In this document: positions 42,496 through 51,152 of the stretch, piece by piece
Numbering within the stretch: the stretch's first letter is position 1
Layout of the letters: the number at the start of each line of letters is the position of its first letter
Assembly (NCBI RefSeq): GCF_016862755.1
Contig: NZ_BONO01000008.1
Location: 62,001-126,000 of the forward strand
From: Cellulomonas pakistanensis
GTDB lineage: Bacteria > Actinomycetota > Actinomycetes > Actinomycetales > Cellulomonadaceae
Length of the DNA: 64,000 bases
Direction of reading: 5' to 3'
Program-made: the position numbers and the translations under genes
The notes under the pieces: model-generated
Told to the model about the DNA's origin: nothing
Seen by the model: only the letters and a program-made list of their open reading frames with translations
The model's database searches: none

Positions 42496-43557
42496 ATGGT
42501 CCACACCACGAGGCGGGGGCTGCGTCGTGCCTCCGCCCTGGCCGTCGCGGCGGCGCTGCTCGTCGCCGGCTGCTCCCAGGGCGGGCAGCCCGGGCCGGAG
42601 GCCGCCACGGTGGCCCCGACGCTCGAGCCGCAGAAGGCCGCGGCCCCCGAGCCCGCCGTCCCGCCGACGTGGCCGCTGACGGGCGTCGCCGGGGAGCCCG
42701 CGACCCGCCCCGCGCTCGCCGTGAAGATCGAGAACACCGCCGTGGCCCGCCCGCAGTCCGGCCTGGAGCAGGCGGACGTGGTGTGGGAGACGATCGTCGA
42801 GTTCGAGGTGTCGCGGCTCGTCGCCGTGTGGCACTCGCAGGCGCCCGCCGAGGTGGGCCCCATCCGCTCCGTGCGGCCCATGGACCCGGACATCGTGTCG
42901 CCGCTCAACGGCCTGCTGACGTTCTCCGGCGGCCAGCCGGGCATCCTCGCGCTGGTCGAGGCCAGCCCGACCCAGGTGATCAGCCACGACGCCGGCGCCC
43001 CGGGGCTGTACCGGCTGGGCTCGCGCTCGGCGCCGCACAACGTCTACGCGAACCCGGCGGACCTGTGGGCGCAGGCCGACGCGAACCACCAGGCGAGCCC
43101 GGGCGAGCAGTTCGCGTTCGCGCGGACCGCGGAGCGGGCGACCGCGGTCGTGGCCGGCACCCCGGCCACGACGCTCGCGTTCGACCTGTCCAGCCAGTCG
43201 AAGCCGAGCTGGACCTGGAACGGCACCGCGTGGGACCGGTCGGAGGGCTCGACCCCCGCGACCGCCGCCTCCGGCGCCCGCCTGTCCGCGACCAACGTCG
43301 TGTCGATCGTCGCCGACCACCCGGGCACGCCGTTCGGCGCCCAGAACGGCGCGATCGTGCCGACCTACACCCTGGTGGGCTCGGGCGAGGGCACCCTGGC
43401 GACGGGCGGGAAGACCGTGCCGGTGCGCTGGCAGAAGGACTCCCGCGACGCGCCGATGCAGCTGTTCACCGCCGAGGGTGCTCCGGCGCTCCTCGCGCCC
43501 GGCAACACGTGGGTCGAGCTGGTGCCCGCGGGCTCGGGGTCGCTGGCCGTCTCCTGA
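42496..43557 (+). CDS. DUF3048 family lipoprotein (YerB-like)
   Basis: A 353-residue secreted lipoprotein: signal peptide, lipobox LVAGC (Cys near 27), Pro/Ala linker, then the DUF3048 domain (about 65-190, ALAVKIENTAVARPQSGLEQ, VGPIRSVRPMDPDI) and a C-terminal DUF3048_C part ending in GNTWVELVP. Function unknown. It has its own leader with a GGAGG ribosome site and a -10-like TAGAGT at 42433, and it sits between menE and menB without evident link to quinone synthesis. Confidence 0.88.
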   Translation: MVHTTRRGLRRASALAVAAALLVAGCSQGGQPGPEAATVAPTLEPQKAAAPEPAVPPTWPLTGVAGEPATRPALAVKIENTAVARPQSGLEQADVVWETIVEFEVSRLVAVWHSQAPAEVGPIRSVRPMDPDIVSPLNGLLTFSGGQPGILALVEASPTQVISHDAGAPGLYRLGSRSAPHNVYANPADLWAQADANHQASPGEQFAFARTAERATAVVAGTPATTLAFDLSSQSKPSWTWNGTAWDRSEGSTPATAASGARLSATNVVSIVADHPGTPFGAQNGAIVPTYTLVGSGEGTLATGGKTVPVRWQKDSRDAPMQLFTAEGAPALLAPGNTWVELVPAGSGSLAVS

Positions 43558-43585
43558 CGGCCGCGACCGCGGGCCCGCGCCGGGC

Positions 43586-44557
43586 TCAGTAGGCGTACGG
43601 GAACCGGCTCCAGTCGGGGTCCCGGCGCTCGAGGAACGCGTCGCGCCCCTCGACGGCCTCGTCGGTCATGTACGCCAGGCGGGTCGCCTCGCCGGCGAAC
43701 ACCTGCTGCCCGGCCAGGCCGTCGTCGGCCAGGTTGAACGCGAACTTGAGCATCCGGATCGCCTGCGGCGACTTCGTCGCGACGATCCGCGCGTACTCCA
43801 GCGCGGCGTCCTCGAGGTCGGCGTGGTCGACGACGTCGTTGACGGCGCCCCACGCCATCGCCTGCTCGGCGGAGTACTCGCGCGCCAGGAAGAAGATCTC
43901 CCGCGCCCGCTTCTGGCCCACCTGCCGGGCGAGCAGCGCCGAGCCGTAGCCGCCGTCGAACGAGCCGACGTTGGCGTCGGTCTGCATGAACCGGGCGTGC
44001 TGGCGCGAGGCGATCGTCAGGTCGGCGACGACGTGCAGGGAGTGCCCGCCGCCCGCGGCCCAGCCGTTCACGACGGCGACCACGACCTTCGGCATGGTCC
44101 GGATCAGCCGCTGCACCTCGAGGATGTGCAGCCGGCCCGCGCGCGCCGGGTCGATGGCGTCGGCGGTCTCGGCGTCGGTGGAGCCGGTGTACCGGTAGCC
44201 GTCCCGGCCGCGGATGCGCTGGTCGCCGCCGGAGCAGAACGCGTACCCGCCGTCCTTGGGGCTCGGCCCGTTGCCCGTGAGCAGGACGGTCCCGACGTCG
44301 GAGGTCATCCGCGCGTGGTCGAGCACCCGGTACAGCTCGTCGACCGTGTGCGGCCGGAACGCGTTGCGCACCTCGGGCCGGTCGAACGCCACCCGGACCA
44401 CCGGGAGGTCCCGCGCGGTGCCGTCCGCCGACCGCGCGACGCCGCGGTGGTACGTGAGGTCCGTCAGGTCCTCGAAGCCGGTGACCGTGCGCCAGCGGCT
44501 CGGGTCGAAGGTGTCGGAGACGCGCGGGGGGAGCGGGGCGGCGGCGGGGTCGGTCAC
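43586..44557 (-). CDS. menB: 1,4-dihydroxy-2-naphthoyl-CoA synthase MenB
   Basis: A 323-residue crotonase-fold enzyme that closes the naphthalene ring of OSB-CoA. AFCSGGDQRIRG (about 107-118) forms the oxyanion hole, VNGWAAGGGHSLHVVADLTI the second, and QTDANVGSFDGGYGSALLAR the MenB-specific active site. RDPDWSRFPYAY at the C-terminus is the typical MenB tail. GTG start at 44557. It is divergent from menC across 43 bp and converges with the DUF3048 gene. Confidence 0.96.
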   Translation of the reverse strand: MTDPAAAPLPPRVSDTFDPSRWRTVTGFEDLTDLTYHRGVARSADGTARDLPVVRVAFDRPEVRNAFRPHTVDELYRVLDHARMTSDVGTVLLTGNGPSPKDGGYAFCSGGDQRIRGRDGYRYTGSTDAETADAIDPARAGRLHILEVQRLIRTMPKVVVAVVNGWAAGGGHSLHVVADLTIASRQHARFMQTDANVGSFDGGYGSALLARQVGQKRAREIFFLAREYSAEQAMAWGAVNDVVDHADLEDAALEYARIVATKSPQAIRMLKFAFNLADDGLAGQQVFAGEATRLAYMTDEAVEGRDAFLERRDPDWSRFPYAY

Positions 44558-44587
44558 GCTGCCCAGCGTAGGGCGGCGGCGAGCCTC

Positions 44588-44593
44588 TACGCT
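44588..44593 (+). promoter_or_regulatory. -10 box of leaderless promoter (menC-menD)
   Basis: TACGCT ends 7 nt before the menC GTG with no ribosome site. It would drive the menC-menD pair divergently from menB. Confidence 0.45.
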
Positions 44594-44600
44594 GAGCCGC

Positions 44601-45551
44601 GTGCACGTCTACGCCATCCCCCTGCGGACGCGCTTCCGCCGGATCGCGGTGCGCGAGGGCGTGCTGGTCCGCGGGGACGCGGGGTGGGGCGAGTTCAGCC
44701 CGTTCTGGGACTACGACGCCGCGGAGTCGGCCGCCTGGTGGCGCGCGACCCGCGAGGCGGCGGACGAGGGCTTCCCGGCGCCGGTCCGCGACCGGGTGCC
44801 CGTGAACGTCACCGTGCCGGCGGTCGGCCCCGACGCGGCGCGCCGGATCGTGCTGGCCTCCGGCGGCTGCACGACGGCGAAGGTGAAGGTCGCCGAGCCG
44901 GGCCAGGGAGCCGCGGAGGAGGCCGACCGCCTGGCGGCGGTGCGCGACGCGCTCGGCCCCGGCGGGTCGATCCGCATCGACGCGAACGCGGCGTGGGACG
45001 TCGACACCGCGGTCGAGCGGCTGAAGGTGCTGGACCGCGCGGCCCGCGGGCTCGAGTACGCGGAGCAGCCGGTCGCCTCCGTCCGGGACCTCGCGCGGCT
45101 GCGCCGGGCGACGCACGTGCCGATCGCCGCCGACGAGTCGATCCGGCGGGCCGAGGACCCGATGGCGGTCGTCCGCGCCGAGGCCGCCGACGTCGTCGTG
45201 CTCAAGGTGCAGCCGCTCGGCGGCGTGCGCGCCTGCCTCGATCTGGCCGAGCAGGTCGGCCTGCCGGTCGTGGTGTCGTCCGCGCTGGAGTCGTCGGTCG
45301 GGCTGGCGGCGGGCGTGGCCCTCGCGGCGGCGCTGCCGGAGCTGCCGTTCGCGTGCGGGCTCGCCACCGCCCAGCTGCTCACCGACGACGTGGCCGACCC
45401 GTCGCTGCTTCCGGTCGACGGCGCGCTGCCGGTGGCGGCGGCGCGCGCGGTCGTCCCGAGCCAGGAGCGCCTCGCGGCGACCGCGGCGGACGCGGCCACG
45501 GAGGCCCGCTGGACCGAGCGCCTGGCCGCGGTGCGGGCGGTGTCGCGGTGA
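44601..45551 (+). CDS. menC: o-succinylbenzoate synthase MenC
   Basis: A 316-residue enolase-superfamily dehydratase converting SHCHC to o-succinylbenzoate. TTAKVKV carries the K-x-K motif (second Lys catalytic, near 95). The metal ligands are DANAAW, the Glu in LEYAEQP and ADES, and the second catalytic Lys is in LKVQPLGG. It starts with VHVYAIPLRTRFRR at GTG 44601. Its stop overlaps menD by 4 bp. Confidence 0.93.
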   Translation: MHVYAIPLRTRFRRIAVREGVLVRGDAGWGEFSPFWDYDAAESAAWWRATREAADEGFPAPVRDRVPVNVTVPAVGPDAARRIVLASGGCTTAKVKVAEPGQGAAEEADRLAAVRDALGPGGSIRIDANAAWDVDTAVERLKVLDRAARGLEYAEQPVASVRDLARLRRATHVPIAADESIRRAEDPMAVVRAEAADVVVLKVQPLGGVRACLDLAEQVGLPVVVSSALESSVGLAAGVALAAALPELPFACGLATAQLLTDDVADPSLLPVDGALPVAAARAVVPSQERLAATAADAATEARWTERLAAVRAVSR

Positions 45552-47404
45552 CGGCCGGCGACGGTGCCGTGGGCCCGGACGCCGCCCCCGCTCCCGCGCC
45601 CGGCCCCCGCGGTCCCGTGCGCGGCGCCCCCGCGGCCCAGGCGGCGCGCCTCCTGGTGCAGGAGCTCGCCGCGCACGGCGTGCGGGACGTCGTCCTGGCG
45701 CCCGGCTCGCGGAGCGCCCCGCTGGCGTACGCGCTGGCGGAGGCCGCCCTCCCCGACGCCGAGCGGCCGGCCGGCGCGCCCGCCGTCCGGCTGCACGTGC
45801 GGGTCGACGAGCGGTCCGCCGCGTTCCTCGCGCTGGGCCTCGCCCGGGCCGCCGCGGCCGAGGACGCACCGCGCGCCGTCGCGGTGGTCACGACGTCCGG
45901 CACGGCCGTGGCGAACCTGCACCCGGCCGTCCTGGAGGCGCACCACGCCGGGGCGCCGCTGCTGCTGCTGACCGCCGACCGCCCGCACGAGCTGCGCGGC
46001 ACCGGCGCCAACCAGACGACCGTCCAGCCCGGGCTCTTCGGCCCGGCGACCCGGCTGGAGGCCGACGTGCCCGCGCCCTCGGGCCGGCCGGGGGAGGACC
46101 GCGACCTGCGGCACCTGGTGTCCCGGGCCGTCGCGGCCGCGCTCGGCGCGCGCACCGGCGACCCGGGGCCCGTGCACCTGGACCTCGCCTACCGGGAGCC
46201 GCTCGTGCCCGGCCCCGAGCCGTGGCCGGCGCCCGGCGCCGGGGGCCGGGTCGACGTGCTCGCCCGCACGAGCACCGACCCCGCGGGCGGTGCGGGCGTG
46301 CCCGCGCGCGCCGACCTGCCCGGCCCGGTCGTGGTCGTGGCGGGCGACGGGGCCGGACCCGACGCGCGCCGGCTCGCCGAGGCGGCCGGCTGGCCGCTGC
46401 TCGCCGAGCCGTCGTCCGGCGCCCGCGGCGGCCGCAACGCCCTCGGCACGTACCGGGTGCTGCTCGGCGACCCCGCGCTCGGCGGCCGGGTCCGCTCGGT
46501 GGTGCTGCTCGGGCGCCCGACCCTCAGCCGGCCGGTGTCGGCGCTGCTCGCGCGGGACGACGTCGACCTCACCGTGGTCGCCCCGGCCGGCTCGGGCTGG
46601 CCGGACGCCGGGCGGGCCGCCGACCGGGTGCTGCCCGCGCTGCCCGCCGCCTGGCTGGACGGCCCGGCGGACGACCCGGCCTGGCTCGACGCCTGGCGGC
46701 GCGCGGACGCCGCGGCCTCCGCCGCGGTCGACGCGGAGCTGGACGACGACCCCGCCGCCCCGCCGACCCGCGCCACCCCGCCGCTCACCGGGCCGCGGGC
46801 GGTCCGGTCCGTCGCGGAGGCGTCGCTGCCCGGCGACGTGCTGGTGGTCGGCTCGTCGAACCCCGTGCGCGACCTCGACCTCGTCGCGCGCTGGGCGGAG
46901 CCGCCGCTGGTGCTCGCCAACCGCGGCCTGGCCGGGATCGACGGGATGCTGTCGACCGCCGCGGGCGTCGCGCTCGGGCTGCCGCGGCGCCGGGTGCGGG
47001 CGCTGGTCGGCGACCTGACCTTCCTGCACGACGTCGGCGGGCTGCTGCGGCTCACCACCGAGCCGGAGGTCGACCTGCAGGTCGTGGTGCTCAACGACGC
47101 CGGCGGCTCGATCTTCGCGACCCTCGAGCACGGGGCGCCGGAGCGCGCGCGGACGTTCGAGCGGGTGTTCGGCACCCCGCACGCCGTCGACGTCGCCGCG
47201 CTGTGCGCCGGGTTCGGCGTGCGGCACGTGCGGGTGTCCGACGAGACGGCGCTCGCGGCCGCGCTCGCCGCGCCGGGGCGGGGCACGTCGGTCGTCGAGG
47301 TGCGGGTGGACCGGGTGGACCGGCGGGCGCTCGGCGAGCGGCTGACCGCCGCCGCGCGGGACGCGGCGCGCGGCGCGCTGGGCGACCCGGCCGACCGGGG
47401 CTGA
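45548..47404 (+). CDS. menD: SEPHCHC synthase MenD
   Basis: A 618-residue thiamine-diphosphate enzyme that joins isochorismate and 2-oxoglutarate. VVLAPGSRSAPLAYALAEA is the MenD N-terminal signature, TTSGTAVANLHPAVLEAHHAG follows, and the ThDP/Mg site GDLTFLHDVGGLL...LNDAGG lies near 475-520. Domain order is normal; the N-terminal 30 residues are Pro/Ala-rich extra sequence. GTG start within the menC stop. A 216-bp gap without visible genes separates it from htrA. Confidence 0.95.
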   Translation: MTAGDGAVGPDAAPAPAPGPRGPVRGAPAAQAARLLVQELAAHGVRDVVLAPGSRSAPLAYALAEAALPDAERPAGAPAVRLHVRVDERSAAFLALGLARAAAAEDAPRAVAVVTTSGTAVANLHPAVLEAHHAGAPLLLLTADRPHELRGTGANQTTVQPGLFGPATRLEADVPAPSGRPGEDRDLRHLVSRAVAAALGARTGDPGPVHLDLAYREPLVPGPEPWPAPGAGGRVDVLARTSTDPAGGAGVPARADLPGPVVVVAGDGAGPDARRLAEAAGWPLLAEPSSGARGGRNALGTYRVLLGDPALGGRVRSVVLLGRPTLSRPVSALLARDDVDLTVVAPAGSGWPDAGRAADRVLPALPAAWLDGPADDPAWLDAWRRADAAASAAVDAELDDDPAAPPTRATPPLTGPRAVRSVAEASLPGDVLVVGSSNPVRDLDLVARWAEPPLVLANRGLAGIDGMLSTAAGVALGLPRRRVRALVGDLTFLHDVGGLLRLTTEPEVDLQVVVLNDAGGSIFATLEHGAPERARTFERVFGTPHAVDVAALCAGFGVRHVRVSDETALAAALAAPGRGTSVVEVRVDRVDRRALGERLTAAARDAARGALGDPADRG

Positions 47405-47620
47405 GCGTCCCGAGGTCGTCCCGGGGCGGGGATGGCGCGGGGCGTCGTGGGCCCGGCGCACCGGTCGCGGGTCGCGGCGCGCCGTGTTCGGATGTCCGCC
47501 GGGCCGTGGCGGGGACGCCGGACGGGCCGTCTCCGCGGATTCGCAGCGGACTCCCAGGTTCCACCGAGCACGGCCCCAGGACGCGGGGGTCTCATGGTCG
47601 GCGAGAAGGAGGTACACCCC

Positions 47621-49327
47621 ATGAGCAGCAGCACCCCCGAGGGTCCGCGGGACGGCCAGGGCGCGCGGGAGCGCACCGAGGACGTCACCGCTGCGACCGA
47701 GGCCGTCCCCGCCACGCACGCCGACGCGACGCCCGCCCCGGCGCCCGCCGCCCCCGCGGCCGAGGCCCACCCGCAGGACGCGCCGACCCAGCGCCTCGCG
47801 CCCGCGGACACCCAGCAGCTCCCGCCGACGCCCGCCGGCGCGGCCGCGCCGCAGCAGCCGGCCCGCCCGGCGCCGGAGCAGCCGCGGTACGGGCAGTACG
47901 CGGCCCAGCACCCGGCCGCGCCGCAGCACCCCGCGGGGCAGCAGCACGCGCCGCAGCACCCCGCGGGGCAGCAGCACGCGTCGCAGCAGCACGACCCGCT
48001 CGCCGCGTTCCGCGCGCCGGCCGGCCCGACCGGCCCGCAGGGCCCGACCGGTGGCCCCGAGTACCCCGCCGCGTACGGCGCCCCGGGCGAGCCCGGCACC
48101 ACCCGCACCCGCACGGCGCGCGACCGCCTGTGGCTGCCGGTCGCGAGCGTCGGCGTCGCCGCCGCCGTCCTGGCCAGCCTCGGCACCGCCGCGCTGACGG
48201 GCGCCTTCGCCGACGACACGGGCGCCCGCGAGTCGTCGATCGCGTCGATCGGCCGCGCCAGCAACGACAGCGTGCCGGTGTCCGGCTCGTCCTCGGAGAG
48301 CCCGGACTGGCAGGCCGTCGCGTCCGCCGTCCAGGACTCCGTCGTCGCGATCACCGTCACGACGAACGGTGGCGAGGCGCAGGGCTCCGGCGTGATCGTC
48401 GACCCCGAGGGCCATGTCGTCACGAACAACCACGTGGTGTCCGGCGCCCAGGACGGCCAGGTCCAGGTCACGCTGACCGACGGCCGGATCTTCACCGCGG
48501 ACGTCGTCGGCACCGACCCGACCACCGACCTCGCGGTGATCCAGCTCCAGGACGCCCCGGACGACCTGCAGGCCGCGGCCCTCGGCGACTCGTCCGAGGT
48601 GACGGTCGGCGACCCGGTCATGGCGGTCGGCAACCCGCTCGGCCTGGCCAACACGGTGACGACGGGCATCGTCTCGGCGCTCGACCGCCCCGTGTCGACC
48701 ACCGAGAGCGGCAGCAACGAGGCCGTGGTCACGAACGCCATCCAGATCGACGCGGCGGTCAACCCGGGCAACTCCGGCGGGCCGCTGTTCGACGCGCAGG
48801 GCCGGGTCATCGGCATCACGTCGTCGATCGCCACCACCTCCAGCGAGTCCGGGTCGATCGGCCTCGGCTTCGCGATCCCGGTGAACCTCGCCGACATGAT
48901 CGCCGGCCAGCTCATCGAGGACGGCACCGCGGAGCACGCGTTCCTCGGCGTCGGGCTGGTGGACAACACCGCGACCGCCGACGGCGTGACCCGTGCCGGC
49001 GCCCAGGTGCAGTCGGTGACCTCCGGCTCGCCGGCCGCCGACGCCGGCGTCCGGGAGGGCGACGTCATCGTGGCCATCGACGGCCGGGCCGTCGCGGGCG
49101 CCGAGTCGCTCACGGGCTACGTCCGGGCGTACGCCTCGGGCGACGAGGTCACCCTGACGCTGGTCCGGGACGGCGCGTCGCAGGACGTGGACGTCACGCT
49201 CGCGGTGCGCCAGGAGACGGCCGCGAGCGACTCCGGCTCGGGCGGCTCCGGCAGCACCGACCCGCGCGAGATGTCGCCCGACGAGCTCTGGCAGTGGTTC
49301 CAGCAGCAGCAGGGCGGCCAGGGCTGA
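47621..49327 (+). CDS. HtrA/DegP-like membrane-anchored serine protease with PDZ domain
   Basis: A 568-residue protein. A disordered Pro/Gln/His-rich cytoplasmic region (1-165), one helix (LWLPVASVGVAAAVLASLG, about 170-197), a trypsin-like domain and a PDZ domain (about 440-530). The catalytic triad is complete: His270 in TNNHVVSG, Asp302 in TTDLAVIQL and Ser385 in NPGNSGGPLF. It handles misfolded or signalling proteins outside the membrane. I chose ATG 47621, which follows AAGGAGGT at good spacing; an in-frame ATG at 47594 is the alternative. A C-terminal Gln-rich tail is present. Confidence 0.9.
   Translation: MSSSTPEGPRDGQGARERTEDVTAATEAVPATHADATPAPAPAAPAAEAHPQDAPTQRLAPADTQQLPPTPAGAAAPQQPARPAPEQPRYGQYAAQHPAAPQHPAGQQHAPQHPAGQQHASQQHDPLAAFRAPAGPTGPQGPTGGPEYPAAYGAPGEPGTTRTRTARDRLWLPVASVGVAAAVLASLGTAALTGAFADDTGARESSIASIGRASNDSVPVSGSSSESPDWQAVASAVQDSVVAITVTTNGGEAQGSGVIVDPEGHVVTNNHVVSGAQDGQVQVTLTDGRIFTADVVGTDPTTDLAVIQLQDAPDDLQAAALGDSSEVTVGDPVMAVGNPLGLANTVTTGIVSALDRPVSTTESGSNEAVVTNAIQIDAAVNPGNSGGPLFDAQGRVIGITSSIATTSSESGSIGLGFAIPVNLADMIAGQLIEDGTAEHAFLGVGLVDNTATADGVTRAGAQVQSVTSGSPAADAGVREGDVIVAIDGRAVAGAESLTGYVRAYASGDEVTLTLVRDGASQDVDVTLAVRQETAASDSGSGGSGSTDPREMSPDELWQWFQQQQGGQG
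47921..47980 (+). repeat. Perfect 30-bp tandem duplication in htrA
   Basis: Two identical 30-bp units (47921-47950, 47951-47980) encode PQHPAGQQHA twice in the disordered N-terminus of the protease. An in-frame duplication that could vary in copy number between strains. Confidence 0.9.
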
Positions 49328-49416
49328 CACCGGCCCCCACGAACGGTCTCCGGGCGGGTCCCCCCTGCCCCGCCCGGGGACCGGGGGTGGTGAGCCCGCA
49401 CCTCGCCACCCCCACC

Positions 49417-49461
49417 GACGGCCCCCGCGGCGCGCACCCCCTGGCGCCCGCGGGGGCCGTC
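49417..49461. terminator. Hairpin in the htrA-menF convergent gap
   Basis: A perfect 14-bp stem (49417-49430 with 49448-49461) with a 17-nt loop. A weaker 9-bp hairpin (49350-49358 with 49369-49377) precedes it. They lie in the 311-bp gap 49328-49638 between the converging htrA and menF genes, which holds no gene I can support. Confidence 0.6.
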
Positions 49462-49561
49462 CCGCGTCCGGGGCCCGGGACGCGGGGTGCCGGCCCGGGG
49501 TGCCGGCTCGGGGCGCCGAGATCGGTCGTCCCGCGCGAGGTAGGGCCGTACCGGGCCCTCC

Positions 49562-49599
49562 CTCGACGTCATCGTCCTCTCTCGACGTGACCGTCCTCT
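49562..49599. repeat. 19-bp direct repeat doublet before menF 3' end
   Basis: CTCGACGTCATCGTCCTCT (49562-49580) and CTCGACGTGACCGTCCTCT (49581-49599) match at 17 of 19 positions, and a partial third unit follows. Role unknown. Confidence 0.6.
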
Positions 49600-49638
49600 C
49601 TCGGCGGGCGGTTCGACCGCCGCGCCGGGGCGGCCCGG

Positions 49639-50967
49639 TCAGTCCGAGGCCAGCGCCGTCCGCATGGGGACGAGCTTCGCGCGGGACTCCGCCAGCTCCG
49701 CCGCCGGGTCGGACGCCGCGACGATGCCGCAGCCCGCGAACAGCCGCAGCCGGCGCGGGTCGTCTGGGTCGAGCTCGGCGGAGCGCAGCGCGATGCCCCA
49801 CTCGCCGTCGCCGTCCGCGCCGACCCAGCCGACCGGCCCGGCGTACCGGGCGCGGTCCATGCCCTCGATCGACCGGATGAGGTCGCGCGCGGCCTCGGTC
49901 GGGGTGCCGCACACCGCGGCCGTCGGGTGCAGGGCGGCGGCGAGCGCCAGCGACGTCGGGTGCGGGCCGCCCTCGGCGTCGCCGCCGCCGAGCACCGCGG
50001 TCACGTCGGAGGCCAGGTGCAGGACGTTCGGCAGGTGGAGCACGAACGGGGCGTCCGGCACGTTCGTCGACGAGCAGTACGGCGCCAGGGCCCGGGCGAC
50101 GGACGCGACCGCGTACTCGTGCTCCTCGAGGTCCTTGGACGAGTGCGCGAGGATCGCGGCGCGCGCCAGGTCGGCGTCGTCGTCGCCGGTGCGGCGGATC
50201 GTGCCGGCGAGCACGCGGGAGGTCACCAGGCCCTTGTCCGAGCGGACCAGCAGCTCGGGGGTGGCGCCGATCAGCCCGTCGACGGAGAACGTCCACGTGG
50301 TCGGGTACCGGTCGGCCAGGCGGCGCAGCGCGTGCCGGACGTCCAGCGGCTCGGCCGTCGTGGCGACCTCGTCGCGCGCCAGCACGACCTTGTCGAGCTC
50401 GCCGGACCGGATCGCCGCGACGCCGCGCGCGACCACCGCGGGCCAGTCCTCGGCCTCGACGGCGCCCGACGCGTAGGCCACCGGGCCGGGGGCACGGACC
50501 GGGGTCAGCCCGGCGACGTGCCGCGCGACCAGCGACCAGTCCGGGGCCGCGCCGAGGGTGCCGGCCGTCTCGACGACGGTCAGCCAGGCGTGCCCGTCGC
50601 GGCGGCCGACGACCACCCGCGGCACGACGAGCACGCCGCCCGCGGCGGACCGGGAGTCGAACGCGAACGACCCGAACGCGACCGGGCCGGTGCCGGGCAG
50701 CCCGACCTCGTCCCGCACCACGGCGTGCCCGACGACGCCCTGCCACCAGCGCTCGGCGTCGGCGAACCGCGACGCGCCGCCGACCTCGACCCGCGCCGCC
50801 TCGCCCCAGCCCACGAGCCCGTCGCCGCGGCGCACCCAGGTGAGGGGGGCGTCCTCCGGGAGGAGGGACAGCAGGTCGTCCGGGGCGTCGAGCGGGACGG
50901 TGCGCACCACGAGCGGCTCGGGGTGCGAGGACGCCGCGCGCTCGCGGTCGTCGAGGGGGCTGGTCAT
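49639..50967 (-). CDS. menF: Isochorismate synthase (MenF type)
   Basis: A 442-residue chorismate-utilising enzyme. [13 protein letters not shown] (about 190-202), [23 protein letters not shown] and [17 protein letters not shown] are the family core, and [15 protein letters not shown] with the catalytic Glu pair follows. It commits chorismate to menaquinone (or to a siderophore, but no siderophore genes are near). I chose ATG 50967; the frame stays open further upstream through palindromic copy 5, which is not coding. Divergent from menG. Confidence 0.9.
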   Translation of the reverse strand: MTSPLDDRERAASSHPEPLVVRTVPLDAPDDLLSLLPEDAPLTWVRRGDGLVGWGEAARVEVGGASRFADAERWWQGVVGHAVVRDEVGLPGTGPVAFGSFAFDSRSAAGGVLVVPRVVVGRRDGHAWLTVVETAGTLGAAPDWSLVARHVAGLTPVRAPGPVAYASGAVEAEDWPAVVARGVAAIRSGELDKVVLARDEVATTAEPLDVRHALRRLADRYPTTWTFSVDGLIGATPELLVRSDKGLVTSRVLAGTIRRTGDDDADLARAAILAHSSKDLEEHEYAVASVARALAPYCSSTNVPDAPFVLHLPNVLHLASDVTAVLGGGDAEGGPHPTSLALAAALHPTAAVCGTPTEAARDLIRSIEGMDRARYAGPVGWVGADGDGEWGIALRSAELDPDDPRRLRLFAGCGIVAASDPAAELAESRAKLVPMRTALASD

Positions 50968-51032
50968 CGCCGACCAGGGTACGACCGCGCGGGCCGGCCC
51001 GCGGTCGCGCGGTCGACCGCCGACGTCCGCGA

Positions 51033-51089
51033 CGAGTGGAGGATCCGGCCGGACACGCCGGGCGCGTGTCGGGCCGGATCTTCCACCCG
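51033..51089. repeat. Dispersed palindromic element, copy 5 (divergent gene starts)
   Basis: Arms 51033-51058 and 51064-51089 pair at 23 of 26 positions around a 5-nt loop. Middle segment GATCCGGCC. Unlike the other four copies it lies between two divergent start codons (menF and menG), so a terminator role is not obvious here. Confidence 0.85.
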
Positions 51090-51152
51090 AGGTCGTCGCG
51101 CCCACCCCCACCCGCGCGCGGGCACCGCGCGCGACCTGACACGATGGGCCCC

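Noticed and set aside
49117..49572. Small minus-strand open frame starting in the 19-bp repeat, with AGAGAGGACGATG resembling a ribosome site and start
   Set aside because: It runs through the end of htrA, is Arg/Pro-rich and has no family resemblance.
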